Origin: Paraflavitalea devenefica
Lineage (GTDB): Bacteria; Bacteroidota; Bacteroidia; Chitinophagales; Chitinophagaceae
NCBI RefSeq assembly: GCF_011759375.1
Contig: NZ_JAARML010000002.1
Location: 62,001-126,000, forward strand
Reading direction: 5' to 3'
Length of the DNA: 64,000 nt
Shown here: positions 8,707-17,932 of the stretch, in pieces
How the letters are laid out: each line of letters starts with the position of its first letter
How positions within the stretch are numbered: the stretch's first letter is position 1
Notes under the pieces: model-generated
Told to the model about the DNA's origin: nothing
Database searches by the model: none
Seen by the model: the letters and a program-made list of their open reading frames with translations, nothing else
Translations under genes and position numbers: made by a program

Positions 8707-10230
8707 TTATTTCAGTTTGGTAGCTCCTTCACCTTCAATCTCGGTGATGGGAGATTGTTTGGTGAGCAGGAAATTGGTTTGTGTCCGGGCCTTTGTCCAT
8801 CTTCCCAGGGCCATGTTGTATTCGCCACCCAGCAGGTTAAAATAGCCTTGGTCGGCAGTAGCGTAGCCGAGGCAAAGGGTATTCGAGCCTTGCCTGTAAA
8901 ATGGCTGGTCTTCCAGGGTGATGGGGTTCTTAACGTCGTACCAGTCGTTATTGGCGATCTTGTAACCTACTGCCGGCGGACCTGGGGTATACAAGCTGCC
9001 GCCATTGGATACAAAAATAACATCTACGGGTTTGGTGCTGGCATCTACCGTGGTGCCCTCAAATACTGCCAGTCCGGAAGCATTGCCGCTATTGGCAAAA
9101 AGTCCGCCGGTTTTAGCGCCAAAGCCATCTCCATCGGTAGTGGTATAGTTGAAGGCGCGTATCCAGTTGGAGCTGCTCATACTGGTGGAGCCTGAACCAT
9201 TGATCATTTTGCCTGTGCCGCCAACATAGAAGTAAGTTCCTTTAGCAGCAGTGCCCGTTGTAAGATTGAATTTGAATGTACGCTGGTTGCCGGTGCCCCA
9301 TCCATTGGCAGGATATCCTGAAGGATTAGAGGCATTGGCATTGTTGGTAACTACAACAGAGAAAGGAGTAGCGGCAAAATTAATATCCTTTGTAGCCATC
9401 ATTTGAATATATTCATAATTGCCATCTGCGCCTTTCACATCGCTTATAAAGCCAGTAATGATAACGGGCGGGATCTCTATAACAGAGCTAAGTACTACCA
9501 CATCATTACCTCTACGCAGGTGGAACCTGGGCACCAGTGAGTCTTTGGATACAACAGTGTTGAACACTATTCCATAGAAGTTGGCCAGTACGGGAGCGGG
9601 TGTATTGGCGAAGGTAGCATTGGCTGCTGTGTGAAGCGTGATATTACCAAAGCCATCATTCAGTACTTTATCGCCAGCCAGTACATCTCCTGAAGCGGGT
9701 AAAGGATCAAAGCCTCCTTTTACTACTACAGATAAAACGCTTTCGTAGTCTTTCGGTTTAGTCAGCATAAGACTGATAGGTACCCGCAAAGCAAGATAGC
9801 TGTTGCCGGAGGATACTTTGGTAATAGCATTGGCAGGCAGGTCGGTGATCTGCAGGATGCCTTCTTTTCTTTTCAGCATAGCGCCTTCCACCTTGATCAC
9901 TACAGAGTCGCCAGGTTTGTAATTGGCAGCGTCTGCACCAATAGAAACTGAAATACCCCGCAGCAGTCCCAGGCGGCGTATATCCTGTATGACCAGCAGT
10001 CCTTCGGGTAAGTTGCCGCCTGAATGATCTGATACCACCATACCTGTGATGGAGGTAGAGCCCAGCATATTTTCTTTGGTAAGGGTAACATCCTGCCCCT
10101 TATGAATATTTTTCAGGTCGTATATAGGCAGATAAGCGCTTATCTCTCCACCGGGGTAATTGTCTTTTTTACAGCCCCACAGGGAGGCCAATGACAGCAA
10201 AAAGAGAGAATATAGAATGATCTTTTTCAT
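8707..10230 (-). CDS. DUF5689 domain lipoprotein
   Basis: A 507-aa secreted lipoprotein with the lipobox SLWGC near residue 20. Residues about 40-260 match the DUF5689 pattern, an OB-fold-like domain common next to SusC/SusD in Bacteroidetes (SITGMVVSDHSGGNLPEG, LLVIQD, GDSVVIKVEGAMLKR). The C-terminal half is beta-rich and resembles lamin-tail-like domains (YEYIQMMATKDINF, NNDWYDVKNP). It lies 65 bases after the SusD gene and precedes the phosphoesterase, and all appear cotranscribed. No enzymatic residues are evident; a substrate-binding role at the cell surface is inference. Confidence 0.85.
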   Translation of the reverse strand: MKKIILYSLFLLSLASLWGCKKDNYPGGEISAYLPIYDLKNIHKGQDVTLTKENMLGSTSITGMVVSDHSGGNLPEGLLVIQDIRRLGLLRGISVSIGADAANYKPGDSVVIKVEGAMLKRKEGILQITDLPANAITKVSSGNSYLALRVPISLMLTKPKDYESVLSVVVKGGFDPLPASGDVLAGDKVLNDGFGNITLHTAANATFANTPAPVLANFYGIVFNTVVSKDSLVPRFHLRRGNDVVVLSSVIEIPPVIITGFISDVKGADGNYEYIQMMATKDINFAATPFSVVVTNNANASNPSGYPANGWGTGNQRTFKFNLTTGTAAKGTYFYVGGTGKMINGSGSTSMSSSNWIRAFNYTTTDGDGFGAKTGGLFANSGNASGLAVFEGTTVDASTKPVDVIFVSNGGSLYTPGPPAVGYKIANNDWYDVKNPITLEDQPFYRQGSNTLCLGYATADQGYFNLLGGEYNMALGRWTKARTQTNFLLTKQSPITEIEGEGATKLK

Positions 10231-10295
10231 TGCATTGTTTTTATAACTAACAACTATTCTTAAACTGTATTTCTGTTTTCCTGCTCATCACTCAT

Positions 10296-11849
10296 TTACG
10301 GCTTCTGCCACCATACCTGGGTAGATATCAGGTCAGGCCCCTGTGCAGCTATAGCCGCTTTGTAATTGGTGGGGTTGGCAGATTGTACGTATACCGGGTA
10401 AGTCATCCTGGCCGGCATTACACCACCGTTCTTTAAGCCGGGTCCTTTCGGTAAGTTGGGGTGACCGGTGCGGCGGTATTCAAACCACTGCTGCATATCG
10501 GTCAGGAACAGGGCATAATACTTCTGAAGGTGTATCCTTTCCATTTTATCTTCCACGCTGGCCGCGTCGTCCCAGTCAATATCGGCAGCAGCGAGATGGT
10601 CTTGGATATTGTATATCTTGGTAGAAGTATCGGGCCAGTTGGGCAGCCAGAGCTTGATGCTAGCGTCTGCTCCGTTCTCGTAGAAAGTTTGGGCAGAACC
10701 ATTGATCCATCCTTTCACAACCGCTTCGGCATAAATGAAATTCACTTCGGCAAAGTTCATGATCATACCGGTTAAAGGATCGTTTTGTAAGCTGGGGCCG
10801 GTATTCGTGTTATTGGTAATGGAATAGAAATAGGCTTTTTGTCCCGGGTCCTGTCCGGGCAGGTAACCACTGGGTACGCCTACAAAAGCGCCCTGGGAAG
10901 GTGCTATACCCCACCGGTTGGTTTTGGTAGGTGTTCCGGTACCGTAAACAGGAATATTAATGCGGGGATCGTTCCAATCCGCCAGGTTTTCAATAAAGAA
11001 GCTGCCCAGGCTCGGCGCCCTGAAGTCCTGCTCCCTCACGTTGATGAGCGGCGATGCATAAGGGCCTTGACCGGTCCATCTTAAAATGGCCGACTCATCG
11101 TTTTTAGCGATCTTGGGATAGGTAGATGCCTTGGTGTCTACAATCTCCTTGATCTTTTTAATGCAGGTATCAGCTACTTCCGCTTTACCGGAAAGGCGGA
11201 GCAGGAGCCGTAAATAGAGGGAGTTGCCAAACTTGCGCCATTTGGTAATGTCTCCGTAATACACCGGGTCACTGGATGCAATGATGGCTGGCCCGCCGTT
11301 GAGCAGGGTATTGGCTTCTTCCAGCTTTTTAAAGCTATCAAAGTAGATGTCTTTCTGTCTGTCAAACACAGGTTCATAAATATTGGAATCTTTGGCCAGG
11401 TTGGATTGAAAGTAAGGAACATCGCCATAAGTATCCGTAAGCATGGAAAATACCCATGACTGCAGGATCAGTGCGATACCCTGGTATGATTTATTAAGGG
11501 TGGGAGAGTCCTTGGCTATTTTGTACAGGTCCTTCAGGTTGGTCATTTCCAGGTACCAGCCATCATAGAGATAGTTGGACCAGGTGGAACGGTAATCATA
11601 CCTGAACACGGTGCCTTCCCCGTCATTCCTGCTTACCGTTACCTGCATCAGCTCATTATTAAAGTTACGGTTACGCTGCATGTTATAGTTCATGATACCT
11701 ACCAGTGCCGGCGCCAGCAACTGATGGGGTTGTGCAGTGGGCGTAGTATTCGGGTCGGTATTGATCTCCGTGAAATCTTTGGTGCAGGAGGCAAGCGCCA
11801 TGCTGAACAGTACTACACCTGCTATAATTTTATGGATAGTTGTTTTCAT
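10296..11849 (-). CDS. SusD/RagB family lipoprotein
   Basis: A 517-aa surface nutrient-binding lipoprotein, partner of the SusC just upstream (11 bases between them). Lipoprotein signal: MKTTIHKIIAG, hydrophobic core, LASC at about 21, followed by TKDFTEINTDPN, the opening typical of the SusD-like_2 group. Later family motifs include GIALILQSWVFSMLTDTYGDVPY and FAEVNFIYAEAVVKGW. The sugar or other substrate is not predictable from sequence; linkage to a phosphoesterase points to a phosphorus-containing nutrient (inference). Confidence 0.93.
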   Translation of the reverse strand: MKTTIHKIIAGVVLFSMALASCTKDFTEINTDPNTTPTAQPHQLLAPALVGIMNYNMQRNRNFNNELMQVTVSRNDGEGTVFRYDYRSTWSNYLYDGWYLEMTNLKDLYKIAKDSPTLNKSYQGIALILQSWVFSMLTDTYGDVPYFQSNLAKDSNIYEPVFDRQKDIYFDSFKKLEEANTLLNGGPAIIASSDPVYYGDITKWRKFGNSLYLRLLLRLSGKAEVADTCIKKIKEIVDTKASTYPKIAKNDESAILRWTGQGPYASPLINVREQDFRAPSLGSFFIENLADWNDPRINIPVYGTGTPTKTNRWGIAPSQGAFVGVPSGYLPGQDPGQKAYFYSITNNTNTGPSLQNDPLTGMIMNFAEVNFIYAEAVVKGWINGSAQTFYENGADASIKLWLPNWPDTSTKIYNIQDHLAAADIDWDDAASVEDKMERIHLQKYYALFLTDMQQWFEYRRTGHPNLPKGPGLKNGGVMPARMTYPVYVQSANPTNYKAAIAAQGPDLISTQVWWQKP

Positions 11850-11860
11850 GTTTTCAAGAA

Positions 11861-14800
11861 TTAAAGTCCAACAGTAAGGTTAAATCCGAATGAACGGGTG
11901 GAAGGGAACTGGGCAATCTCAAATCCCTGCAGAACGTCACTACCGTTAAAGGTGCCAAACTCAGGATCGAACATGGGCCAGTCAGACCAGATAAAGAGGT
12001 TACGGCCATATACGCCAATGGTGGCGCGTTGCAGGCCGATTTTTCTGGCAATCTGGGGTTTAAGCGTATAATCCAACCGGGCTTCGCGGAATTTGATAAA
12101 ATCCGTTCGGAAAGTGTTGCCTTCGGCATTGTCTACGCCGAGGTGAGAACGGTAGTACTCATCTACGTCCATAGCTGTCACATCATTTTTCCGGTACTTG
12201 CCATCGGCACCCATTACCACGCCATTGCCGATGATACCGCTATACCTGCCGGGCAGGGTTTTAGTGAGCTTACCCTGTTCAGCCAGTTTGTAGTGCATAA
12301 GTGTATGCCCCACCGCGCCATACTGTGCATCGAACAATACATTCAGACGGAATTGCTTGTAGGTAATTTCATTGGTGAAACTTACTTTCCATTTGGGAGT
12401 GGTATTACCGAGGTAGATCACATCCTGGGAGATGAGCGCTACACCGCTTTGTGCATCATAAACAATTTGTCCGTCCGGAGATCTTACATATCCCCTTCCA
12501 TACATATCACCCATGCTGCCGCCCACTTTAGCTACGATCTGGCCACCACCTACCGGACCGTTTTGAAGTATGATAGAGCTATCGGGCAACTCTTTGATGA
12601 TATTGGTATTGGCAGAAAATATAATGCCGGTATTCCATTTAAAACCGTCTTTGGAAGCTACAGGTGTACCGTTGATGGCCAGTTCCACGCCCTTATTGGC
12701 CACTTTACCAATATTGATTACAGCGGCTGAATAACCGGAAGCGCGGTCCAACTGGCGGTTCAGGATCTGGTCCTTGGTGTAACCTGAATACACGGCCAGG
12801 TCAAAGCCCAGGCGGTCCCTGAACATTTTCATAGCAACACCTGCCTCATACGTGATCGTTCTGAGCGGTTTGAGATTGGGGTTGGCCTTGATGCTGGGAT
12901 TTTCCAGTCCACCGCTATATAAACTACCTGCTGAGGAATAGGAATAAGCTGTACGGTAAGCCGTCATCTGCGCACTACCAACATTGGAAGCTGAGAAACG
13001 TACTTTGAGGAAGCTGATATCCTTAGGCAATTTAAAAGCGTCTGAGACAACAAAGCTCAGGTTGGCTGATGGATAAAAGAACCCGGTATTGGCAGTGCGT
13101 TCAGGCGTGGCCAATGCACTGTTCCAGTCCTGGCGGGCGGTAATATCAAGATACAGGAAGTCTTTATAACCGGTGGTGATGATACCATAAAAACTGTTGA
13201 TGGCCAGTTTGGTCTTATAAGGCATAGTGATCAAGGGGCCTGCGGCGTTGGCAAAGGTGTAAACGCCCGGATTGATGAGTGAATCGGCACGGGTTTCATC
13301 ACGGGTATAAGCATTCCGGAGGGTGCTTCCGCCACCTGTAATGGAGAAATCGAAATCCTTGTTGATCCTTTTAGTGTATTTCAGCAGGAAGTCGGCACTG
13401 GACTCCATAGAAAAGATATTTTGTGTGCGATAGCTGCCATAACGGAATTTTGAGCCTGCATCAAAGGGACGCTCCTGGGCGCGCTGGTCATAGCCAAAAT
13501 CCAGGGATGTCCGCATCATCAAACTCAGTTCTTTCGTGAAATTATAAGTAGCCTGTATGTTGCCGGTTACACCGTGACGATTGGTACTGTTGATGAACTC
13601 ATTCACGATGGCGTAGGGATTCTCAGGAAATGAACTGTAGGGGTAGAATATTCTTCTGCCTTCCTGTCCCTTTACCCAGTAGTTCTTTAGCCAGTCAATG
13701 TCGCCATTCGGTTGCCAGAAAATATACCAGTACATAATGGATTGGTTACCGTAGCCGCTTCCCGGCAGGTTATCGCTCCACTTGTTGGTATAATTTATTT
13801 TGGAGCTCACCTGGAGCCTGTCATTAACTTTTGAATTAACCGACAGGGACACTGTATTACGCTTATAGCCTGTATTGGGTATGATCCATTTGTTGGTAAC
13901 ATTGGTTACAGAGAAGCGGGCAGTGGTTTTATCCGTACCGCCTTCCACGCTGATAGAATTGGTGATGGTGCTACCCACATCAAAAAACTTGCGTATTTTA
14001 TTGGTATAGGGAATCCAGGGTGTAGCTACTGTATCGCGGCCCTGCAATCCATTGTTGAACTGGTAAAACATTTGACCATCGAACCTGGGGCCATAAGCAG
14101 AGCTGGAACTGGAGTTGGCCGACCGGCCATAATCATAATCTGCCTGTCCGTCCAGCCCGATGCCGTATTCCCATTGGAGGTCGGGCCAGCGGTTTACCTG
14201 TTCCCAGTTAACGTTGGAATTAAAAGTAATGCCCAGGCCTTTTTTCTTATTGCTGCCCCATTTGGTGGTAATGACAATAGCTCCGTTGGCGGCACGCTGG
14301 CCATATAATGCTGCGGCGCCGGGTCCTTTTAATATGTCATATGACTCAACATCGTCCGGGTTGATATCATTGATGCTGCTGCCATAATCAGCCGGCATGT
14401 TATCACTACTGACACCATAGGGCGCTTCTCCCTCAATGGCGCTGCGGCGGCCGCTTCCATTGTTGATGACCACGCCGTCCACTACTATAAGCGCTTCATT
14501 ATCGCCGGTAAGGTTGTTCTCGCCGCGCAGGATAATCTTATTGGTACCGGCAGGTCCGGCATTGGAGCGTATGAGGTTCAAACCGGCTACTTTGCCCGAG
14601 AGGGCATCGGTCCAGTTGCCGCTCATGGCGTCTGTAAGTTGTTTTCCGCTAACAGTAGTAGTAGCATAACCAAGTGATCTTTCTGCCCGTTTGATACCCA
14701 ATGCGGTTACTACCACATTTTCCATCTGGGTTTCATCTTTATGCAAGTCTATCTTCAATGATTGCTGTTCTGCAGCATTAAATTTCTTTTTTGCAGGCAG

Positions 14801-15349
14801 GTAACCTACGGCTGATATTTCTACGGTCCCTTCCAGCAGCGGCAGTTTTTTACTAAAGGCGCCTGTCTCATCGGCCACCGCGATGGATGTGCCCTGCCCG
14901 GCCTGTTTAATAATGACAGTGGCACTGGGAACGGGATTGTCCCCTTCTGTAATAATACCCCGCAGCGTCATCGTAGCTGTTTGCTGTTTGATGGGGGTTT
15001 CTGATCTTTTGATCACCCAACTGTTGCCGCTGGCGGTAGCTATGAAATTAGCAGGGGCCAGTATTTTGTTCAGTAATTCTCCTACATTGGGTGCTTCGTA
15101 GCTGGCAGACGTTACCCTTACGGCTGACAGTTCTTCATTGGCATAAGCCAGTTGTACTTTAAAATGGCGGCCAAATTCCTCTACTATTTTAGCCAGGTTG
15201 CCGGCGCCATGCCGGAACTTGAGCTGGGAGGTTTGGGCGTTCACCTGCCGCGATGGGGACTCACTGTTTTGGGCCTGTGCCTGCAGGAAGCCTGCCGTGA
15301 GCAGCAGTACCAAAAAACGGATTCTTGCGTTTAGTTTTGCGTTTTGCAT
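11861..15349 (-). CDS. SusC/RagA TonB-dependent porin with STN signalling domain
   Basis: Outer-membrane active transporter that draws energy from TonB and, through its N-terminal STN domain, signals to an anti-sigma factor. The start at 15349 gives MQNAKLNARIRFLVLLLTAG, a good signal peptide; 17 codons upstream in frame look non-coding. After the signal come STN (about 45-125, LAKIVEEFGRHFKVQLAYAN), a carboxypeptidase-regulatory-like domain (about 135-215), the plug (MENVVVTALGIKRAERSLGY, IILRGENNLTGDNEALIVVDG) and a beta-barrel ending in TRSFGFNLTVGL. STN-bearing SusC proteins are known to work with FecR/ECF sigma pairs, and exactly such a pair lies upstream. Length is 1162 aa. It ends 11 bases before the SusD start. 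Confidence 0.95.
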   Translation of the reverse strand: MQNAKLNARIRFLVLLLTAGFLQAQAQNSESPSRQVNAQTSQLKFRHGAGNLAKIVEEFGRHFKVQLAYANEELSAVRVTSASYEAPNVGELLNKILAPANFIATASGNSWVIKRSETPIKQQTATMTLRGIITEGDNPVPSATVIIKQAGQGTSIAVADETGAFSKKLPLLEGTVEISAVGYLPAKKKFNAAEQQSLKIDLHKDETQMENVVVTALGIKRAERSLGYATTTVSGKQLTDAMSGNWTDALSGKVAGLNLIRSNAGPAGTNKIILRGENNLTGDNEALIVVDGVVINNGSGRRSAIEGEAPYGVSSDNMPADYGSSINDINPDDVESYDILKGPGAAALYGQRAANGAIVITTKWGSNKKKGLGITFNSNVNWEQVNRWPDLQWEYGIGLDGQADYDYGRSANSSSSSAYGPRFDGQMFYQFNNGLQGRDTVATPWIPYTNKIRKFFDVGSTITNSISVEGGTDKTTARFSVTNVTNKWIIPNTGYKRNTVSLSVNSKVNDRLQVSSKINYTNKWSDNLPGSGYGNQSIMYWYIFWQPNGDIDWLKNYWVKGQEGRRIFYPYSSFPENPYAIVNEFINSTNRHGVTGNIQATYNFTKELSLMMRTSLDFGYDQRAQERPFDAGSKFRYGSYRTQNIFSMESSADFLLKYTKRINKDFDFSITGGGSTLRNAYTRDETRADSLINPGVYTFANAAGPLITMPYKTKLAINSFYGIITTGYKDFLYLDITARQDWNSALATPERTANTGFFYPSANLSFVVSDAFKLPKDISFLKVRFSASNVGSAQMTAYRTAYSYSSAGSLYSGGLENPSIKANPNLKPLRTITYEAGVAMKMFRDRLGFDLAVYSGYTKDQILNRQLDRASGYSAAVINIGKVANKGVELAINGTPVASKDGFKWNTGIIFSANTNIIKELPDSSIILQNGPVGGGQIVAKVGGSMGDMYGRGYVRSPDGQIVYDAQSGVALISQDVIYLGNTTPKWKVSFTNEITYKQFRLNVLFDAQYGAVGHTLMHYKLAEQGKLTKTLPGRYSGIIGNGVVMGADGKYRKNDVTAMDVDEYYRSHLGVDNAEGNTFRTDFIKFREARLDYTLKPQIARKIGLQRATIGVYGRNLFIWSDWPMFDPEFGTFNGSDVLQGFEIAQFPSTRSFGFNLTVGL

Positions 15350-15444
15350 GTTGTTTACATTACAGTATAGACAATAGATTGGCCGGCTGCTCCCACACAT
15401 GGTGCGGTAAACAGTTATAAACCGAAGGTTATTTCAATGATATG

Positions 15445-16287
15445 TTAGTGGATATTAGCGCCTGTCAGTGTGTTCACTACCTTTAAATTCTCATTCAGGG
15501 ATAAGGTCATGTCCCAGGTCAAGCTTACTTTCATGTCCGGGTTAATGCGATCGTGCGATAGTGTTACTCCGTAATATGTTTCTATACACCGTATTAATGA
15601 CTCCAGCGAAATATTGAACAACCGTATCTCCGACTGTGTCCACCAATCGGCTGTAAGCGGACCTACCGTTTGCGTGGCGCCGGCCTTACCGATACGCGTA
15701 TACACCTGCTGGCCGGCGGTGAGTATATTCCTGCCGCCTGCATGGTCGAGTGCTACCCTTCCTTCTTTTACCGTCAGTTGTATATCGGTCGAATCGAGCC
15801 GGTTGATCGTGAACTGTGTACCCAGCACCGTTACCTGGTGATTGTTCACACCAATGGAAAAGGGATGCAGGGTATCTTTGGCAATGCTAAAGAATACGGT
15901 CCCTTTGGTGAGCTGGGTATTGCGCCTGTTCTTAAAATCGGGGTATATCCGCAGGGCGGAGTGGGGGGCCAGCCATAATTCAGAGCCGTCCTCCAGTTGC
16001 ACTTTTCGGATATTATCGGTGGCAGTCAACTCTGTCCAGGCCTCAACAGGTATTTCCTGCTGTGCCCAGGGCAGTTTAATGAATACGGCCACCAGTATAG
16101 CTGCTGCTGCGCTGATACCAATAAAATACAATTGCTTTTTCTTGCGTCGTGTGCCTTCCAGCCGGTGATGGATATTGCCGAGCAACTGTGCTTTGCGGCT
16201 GGTGTCCATCGGGTCTGGTTGTTCCCATGCCTGCTGCCATTGCTGATCGTCGTTGGGTGTATGTTGCTGCCTTGATTTACGGGGCAT
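15445..16287 (-). CDS. FecR-type anti-sigma factor
   Basis: Inner-membrane regulator expected to bind the ECF sigma factor encoded upstream through its cytoplasmic N-terminus and to sense the STN domain of the SusC encoded downstream through its periplasmic part. A single membrane segment lies at about residues 52-70 (YFIGISAAAAILVAVFI). The FecR domain follows (VQLEDGSELWLAPHSALRIY, KGTVFFSIAKD, HQVTVLGTQFTI) and the C-terminus is DUF4974-like (FNISLESLIRCIETYYGVTL). At 280 aa it is shorter than many Bacteroidetes FecR proteins (320-390). It is 95 bases from the SusC start and 186 bases after the sigma gene. Confidence 0.94.
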   Translation of the reverse strand: MPRKSRQQHTPNDDQQWQQAWEQPDPMDTSRKAQLLGNIHHRLEGTRRKKKQLYFIGISAAAAILVAVFIKLPWAQQEIPVEAWTELTATDNIRKVQLEDGSELWLAPHSALRIYPDFKNRRNTQLTKGTVFFSIAKDTLHPFSIGVNNHQVTVLGTQFTINRLDSTDIQLTVKEGRVALDHAGGRNILTAGQQVYTRIGKAGATQTVGPLTADWWTQSEIRLFNISLESLIRCIETYYGVTLSHDRINPDMKVSLTWDMTLSLNENLKVVNTLTGANIH

Positions 16288-16473
16288 GAAAAACGGCTTT
16301 TGATAATAGACGCTCGCTGAAAGGATCTGGTACTATACCTTTTTGAAGAAAATGGGGGAGTTAACGATTTGGTCATATTGGGGCCGGGAGCCGGGGAGCG
16401 GCAACGGTGCAGTATATATAATACACGACTTTAAATATGCAATAGGCAATGTTCAATGCTTACTGCTCGATGT

Positions 16474-17043
16474 TCAAAGAAAAAACAATTGTACCTGCCG
16501 GAGGATTTTTATCATGCGTTGTCCGGCAGTGTGCAGTTGGTTTTTGACCGTCTGTTCACTGAGCCGGAGTTCGGAGGCAATTTCTTTTACGGAGCGTTGT
16601 TCTTCAATTTTCATGGCATAGATGCGGCGCATTTGACCGGGGAGTTGTTGCATGGCGCCCCGCCACATATAGTATACCTGTTTATATTGGTATTGTTCAT
16701 CGGGCTGCGGATTTGCTTCCTGTGTTTCGGGCATATCATCGGGCAGGGTATACCGCCTTCTCCTGGCAGCACGGAGATGATCGCTGATGCAATGCTGAAC
16801 AATGGTATATAGGTAATTCCGGAAAGAAGAATGAATAACAATAGACTGGCGCTTGTGCCACAGGCGTATGAACACTTCCTGCAATACATCATCCGCCTCT
16901 TCTGATCCATTCAGTCGCAGGCGAATATAGGTATGCACCGGCGCTGCATAGCGGTTGAAGATCTCATCAAAAGCAGTTTGGTCCCCCGCTTGCAGCATCA
17001 ACAGTAATGACCCTTCATCCGGGGTAATTTCCTGATAGTTCAT
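16474..17043 (-). CDS. ECF RNA polymerase sigma factor
   Basis: A 189-aa ECF-type sigma factor that should direct transcription of the adjoining SusC/SusD operon when released from FecR. Region 2 is AFDEIFNRYAAPVHTYIRL with NGSEEADDVLQEVFIRLW; region 4 includes EEQRSVKEIASELRLSEQTV, the helix-turn-helix. Region 3 is absent, as in ECF sigmas. The start at 17043 is preferred because a -7 element (17052-17059) lies immediately upstream and would make a longer frame start within the promoter. Confidence 0.94.
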   Translation of the reverse strand: MNYQEITPDEGSLLLMLQAGDQTAFDEIFNRYAAPVHTYIRLRLNGSEEADDVLQEVFIRLWHKRQSIVIHSSFRNYLYTIVQHCISDHLRAARRRRYTLPDDMPETQEANPQPDEQYQYKQVYYMWRGAMQQLPGQMRRIYAMKIEEQRSVKEIASELRLSEQTVKNQLHTAGQRMIKILRQVQLFFL

Positions 17044-17051
17044 AATGGCGG

Positions 17052-17059
17052 CAAACTTA
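17052..17059 (-). promoter_or_regulatory. Candidate Bacteroidota -7 element of the sigma gene
   Basis: On the minus strand this reads TAAGTTTG, matching TAnnTTTG, and is followed by CCGCCATTATG. The implied transcript would begin only a few bases before the ATG (almost leaderless). I see no convincing -33 TTTG at the usual distance. Confidence 0.45.
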
Positions 17060-17356
17060 GTTACCAAATGTAACGATGTGGCAGCACGTATTTTATCAAA
17101 TGTTTAATTTTTTGTTTGGTTGCAGGTTTTTGCAAGGGGTAGCCTGTAATGCGATAAGGCGGGAAATACGCTATGGGACTCATTTTCAGCTAAAACCACC
17201 GATAGCGGCAATGCCGTAATCTTACTGATTATAATGTGGGGGAAAAGTTGTATCTTACTATAGTACATTCATGCAAACGATTGCGCTGATAACTCCTCTA
17301 TATCCTCCCGGAAAAGCACGACCAATGCCCGTTTTTTAACCAATAATAACTGATTT
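17060..17356. other. Divergent intergenic region
   Basis: About 300 bases between the sigma gene (-) and the gene at 17357 (+). Apart from the -7 element next to the sigma gene I see no ORF, RNA gene or strong palindrome. Confidence 0.5.
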
Positions 17357-17827
17357 ATGTTGTGGGAAGATTTTTTAGCCTGCCGCCGGAAGAGGCTGGA
17401 ATTGCAACAGCGACTTGACCAGGTTGCCAAACAAACAGAAAAGTTACAGGAAAAACAGGATGAGGTGCGTCAGCGCCAGTTCCTCCAGCGTTTCCTGGAT
17501 AAAATGGAAGAGGTCATTACACCTGCCTTCGGCAAATGTGTACAATCACTCAACAGATATGGTATTAAAGCGCAGCAGGTAGACCGGATGAACAGGGCGC
17601 ACCCCAATGTGTCGCTCGACATCCGGTACGACAGGCAGAACTATTGTATGTTCCTGCTGTCGCCCATACAAACAGAAGGGAAAGTAGCCATGCGTACCCT
17701 GATCCATAAAGAGAACGAATGGAATTATGAAGACGCCACCCGCGTAGATATGGACCAGTTATCCGAATCCCTGATCCGGGATAAAGTGCAGGAAGCTATT
17801 AATGTGCTGGATGACAGGGATAGGTGA
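17357..17827 (+). CDS. Hypothetical protein with N-terminal coiled coil
   Basis: I do not recognise this 156-aa protein. It has no signal peptide or membrane segment and is probably cytoplasmic. Residues about 8-50 are rich in Gln, Lys, Glu and Leu with heptad spacing (RLELQQRLDQVAKQTEKLQE), a likely coiled coil. The rest is a compact alpha/beta region with VSLDIRYDRQNYCMFLLSP and ends in a charged helix (LSESLIRDKVQEAINVLDD). It lies alone between the sigma gene (divergent) and the hybrid sensor (same strand, 105 bases on). Codon use resembles its neighbours, so it is probably a real gene. Confidence 0.7.
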   Translation: MLWEDFLACRRKRLELQQRLDQVAKQTEKLQEKQDEVRQRQFLQRFLDKMEEVITPAFGKCVQSLNRYGIKAQQVDRMNRAHPNVSLDIRYDRQNYCMFLLSPIQTEGKVAMRTLIHKENEWNYEDATRVDMDQLSESLIRDKVQEAINVLDDRDR

Positions 17828-17894
17828 GGGCAACCGGTTGCAGCAGGACGGTCGTATGTTACTATTTTATTATTTTTGAATGGATTTTTTCTTG

Positions 17895-17902
17895 TAGGTT
17901 TG
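17895..17902 (+). promoter_or_regulatory. Candidate -7 element of the hybrid sensor gene
   Basis: TAGGTTTG fits TAnnTTTG and lies 30 bases before the ATG. A TTTTTG lies upstream but only about 16 bases away, closer than the usual 19-21, so support is modest. Confidence 0.35.
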
Positions 17903-17932
17903 GCCGTTTGAAACGACCTATCTGACTGCTGT

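Noticed and set aside
12029..12730. 233-codon open frame inside the STN-SusC gene on the opposite strand
   Set aside because: Antisense to the beta-barrel region; no recognisable protein features.
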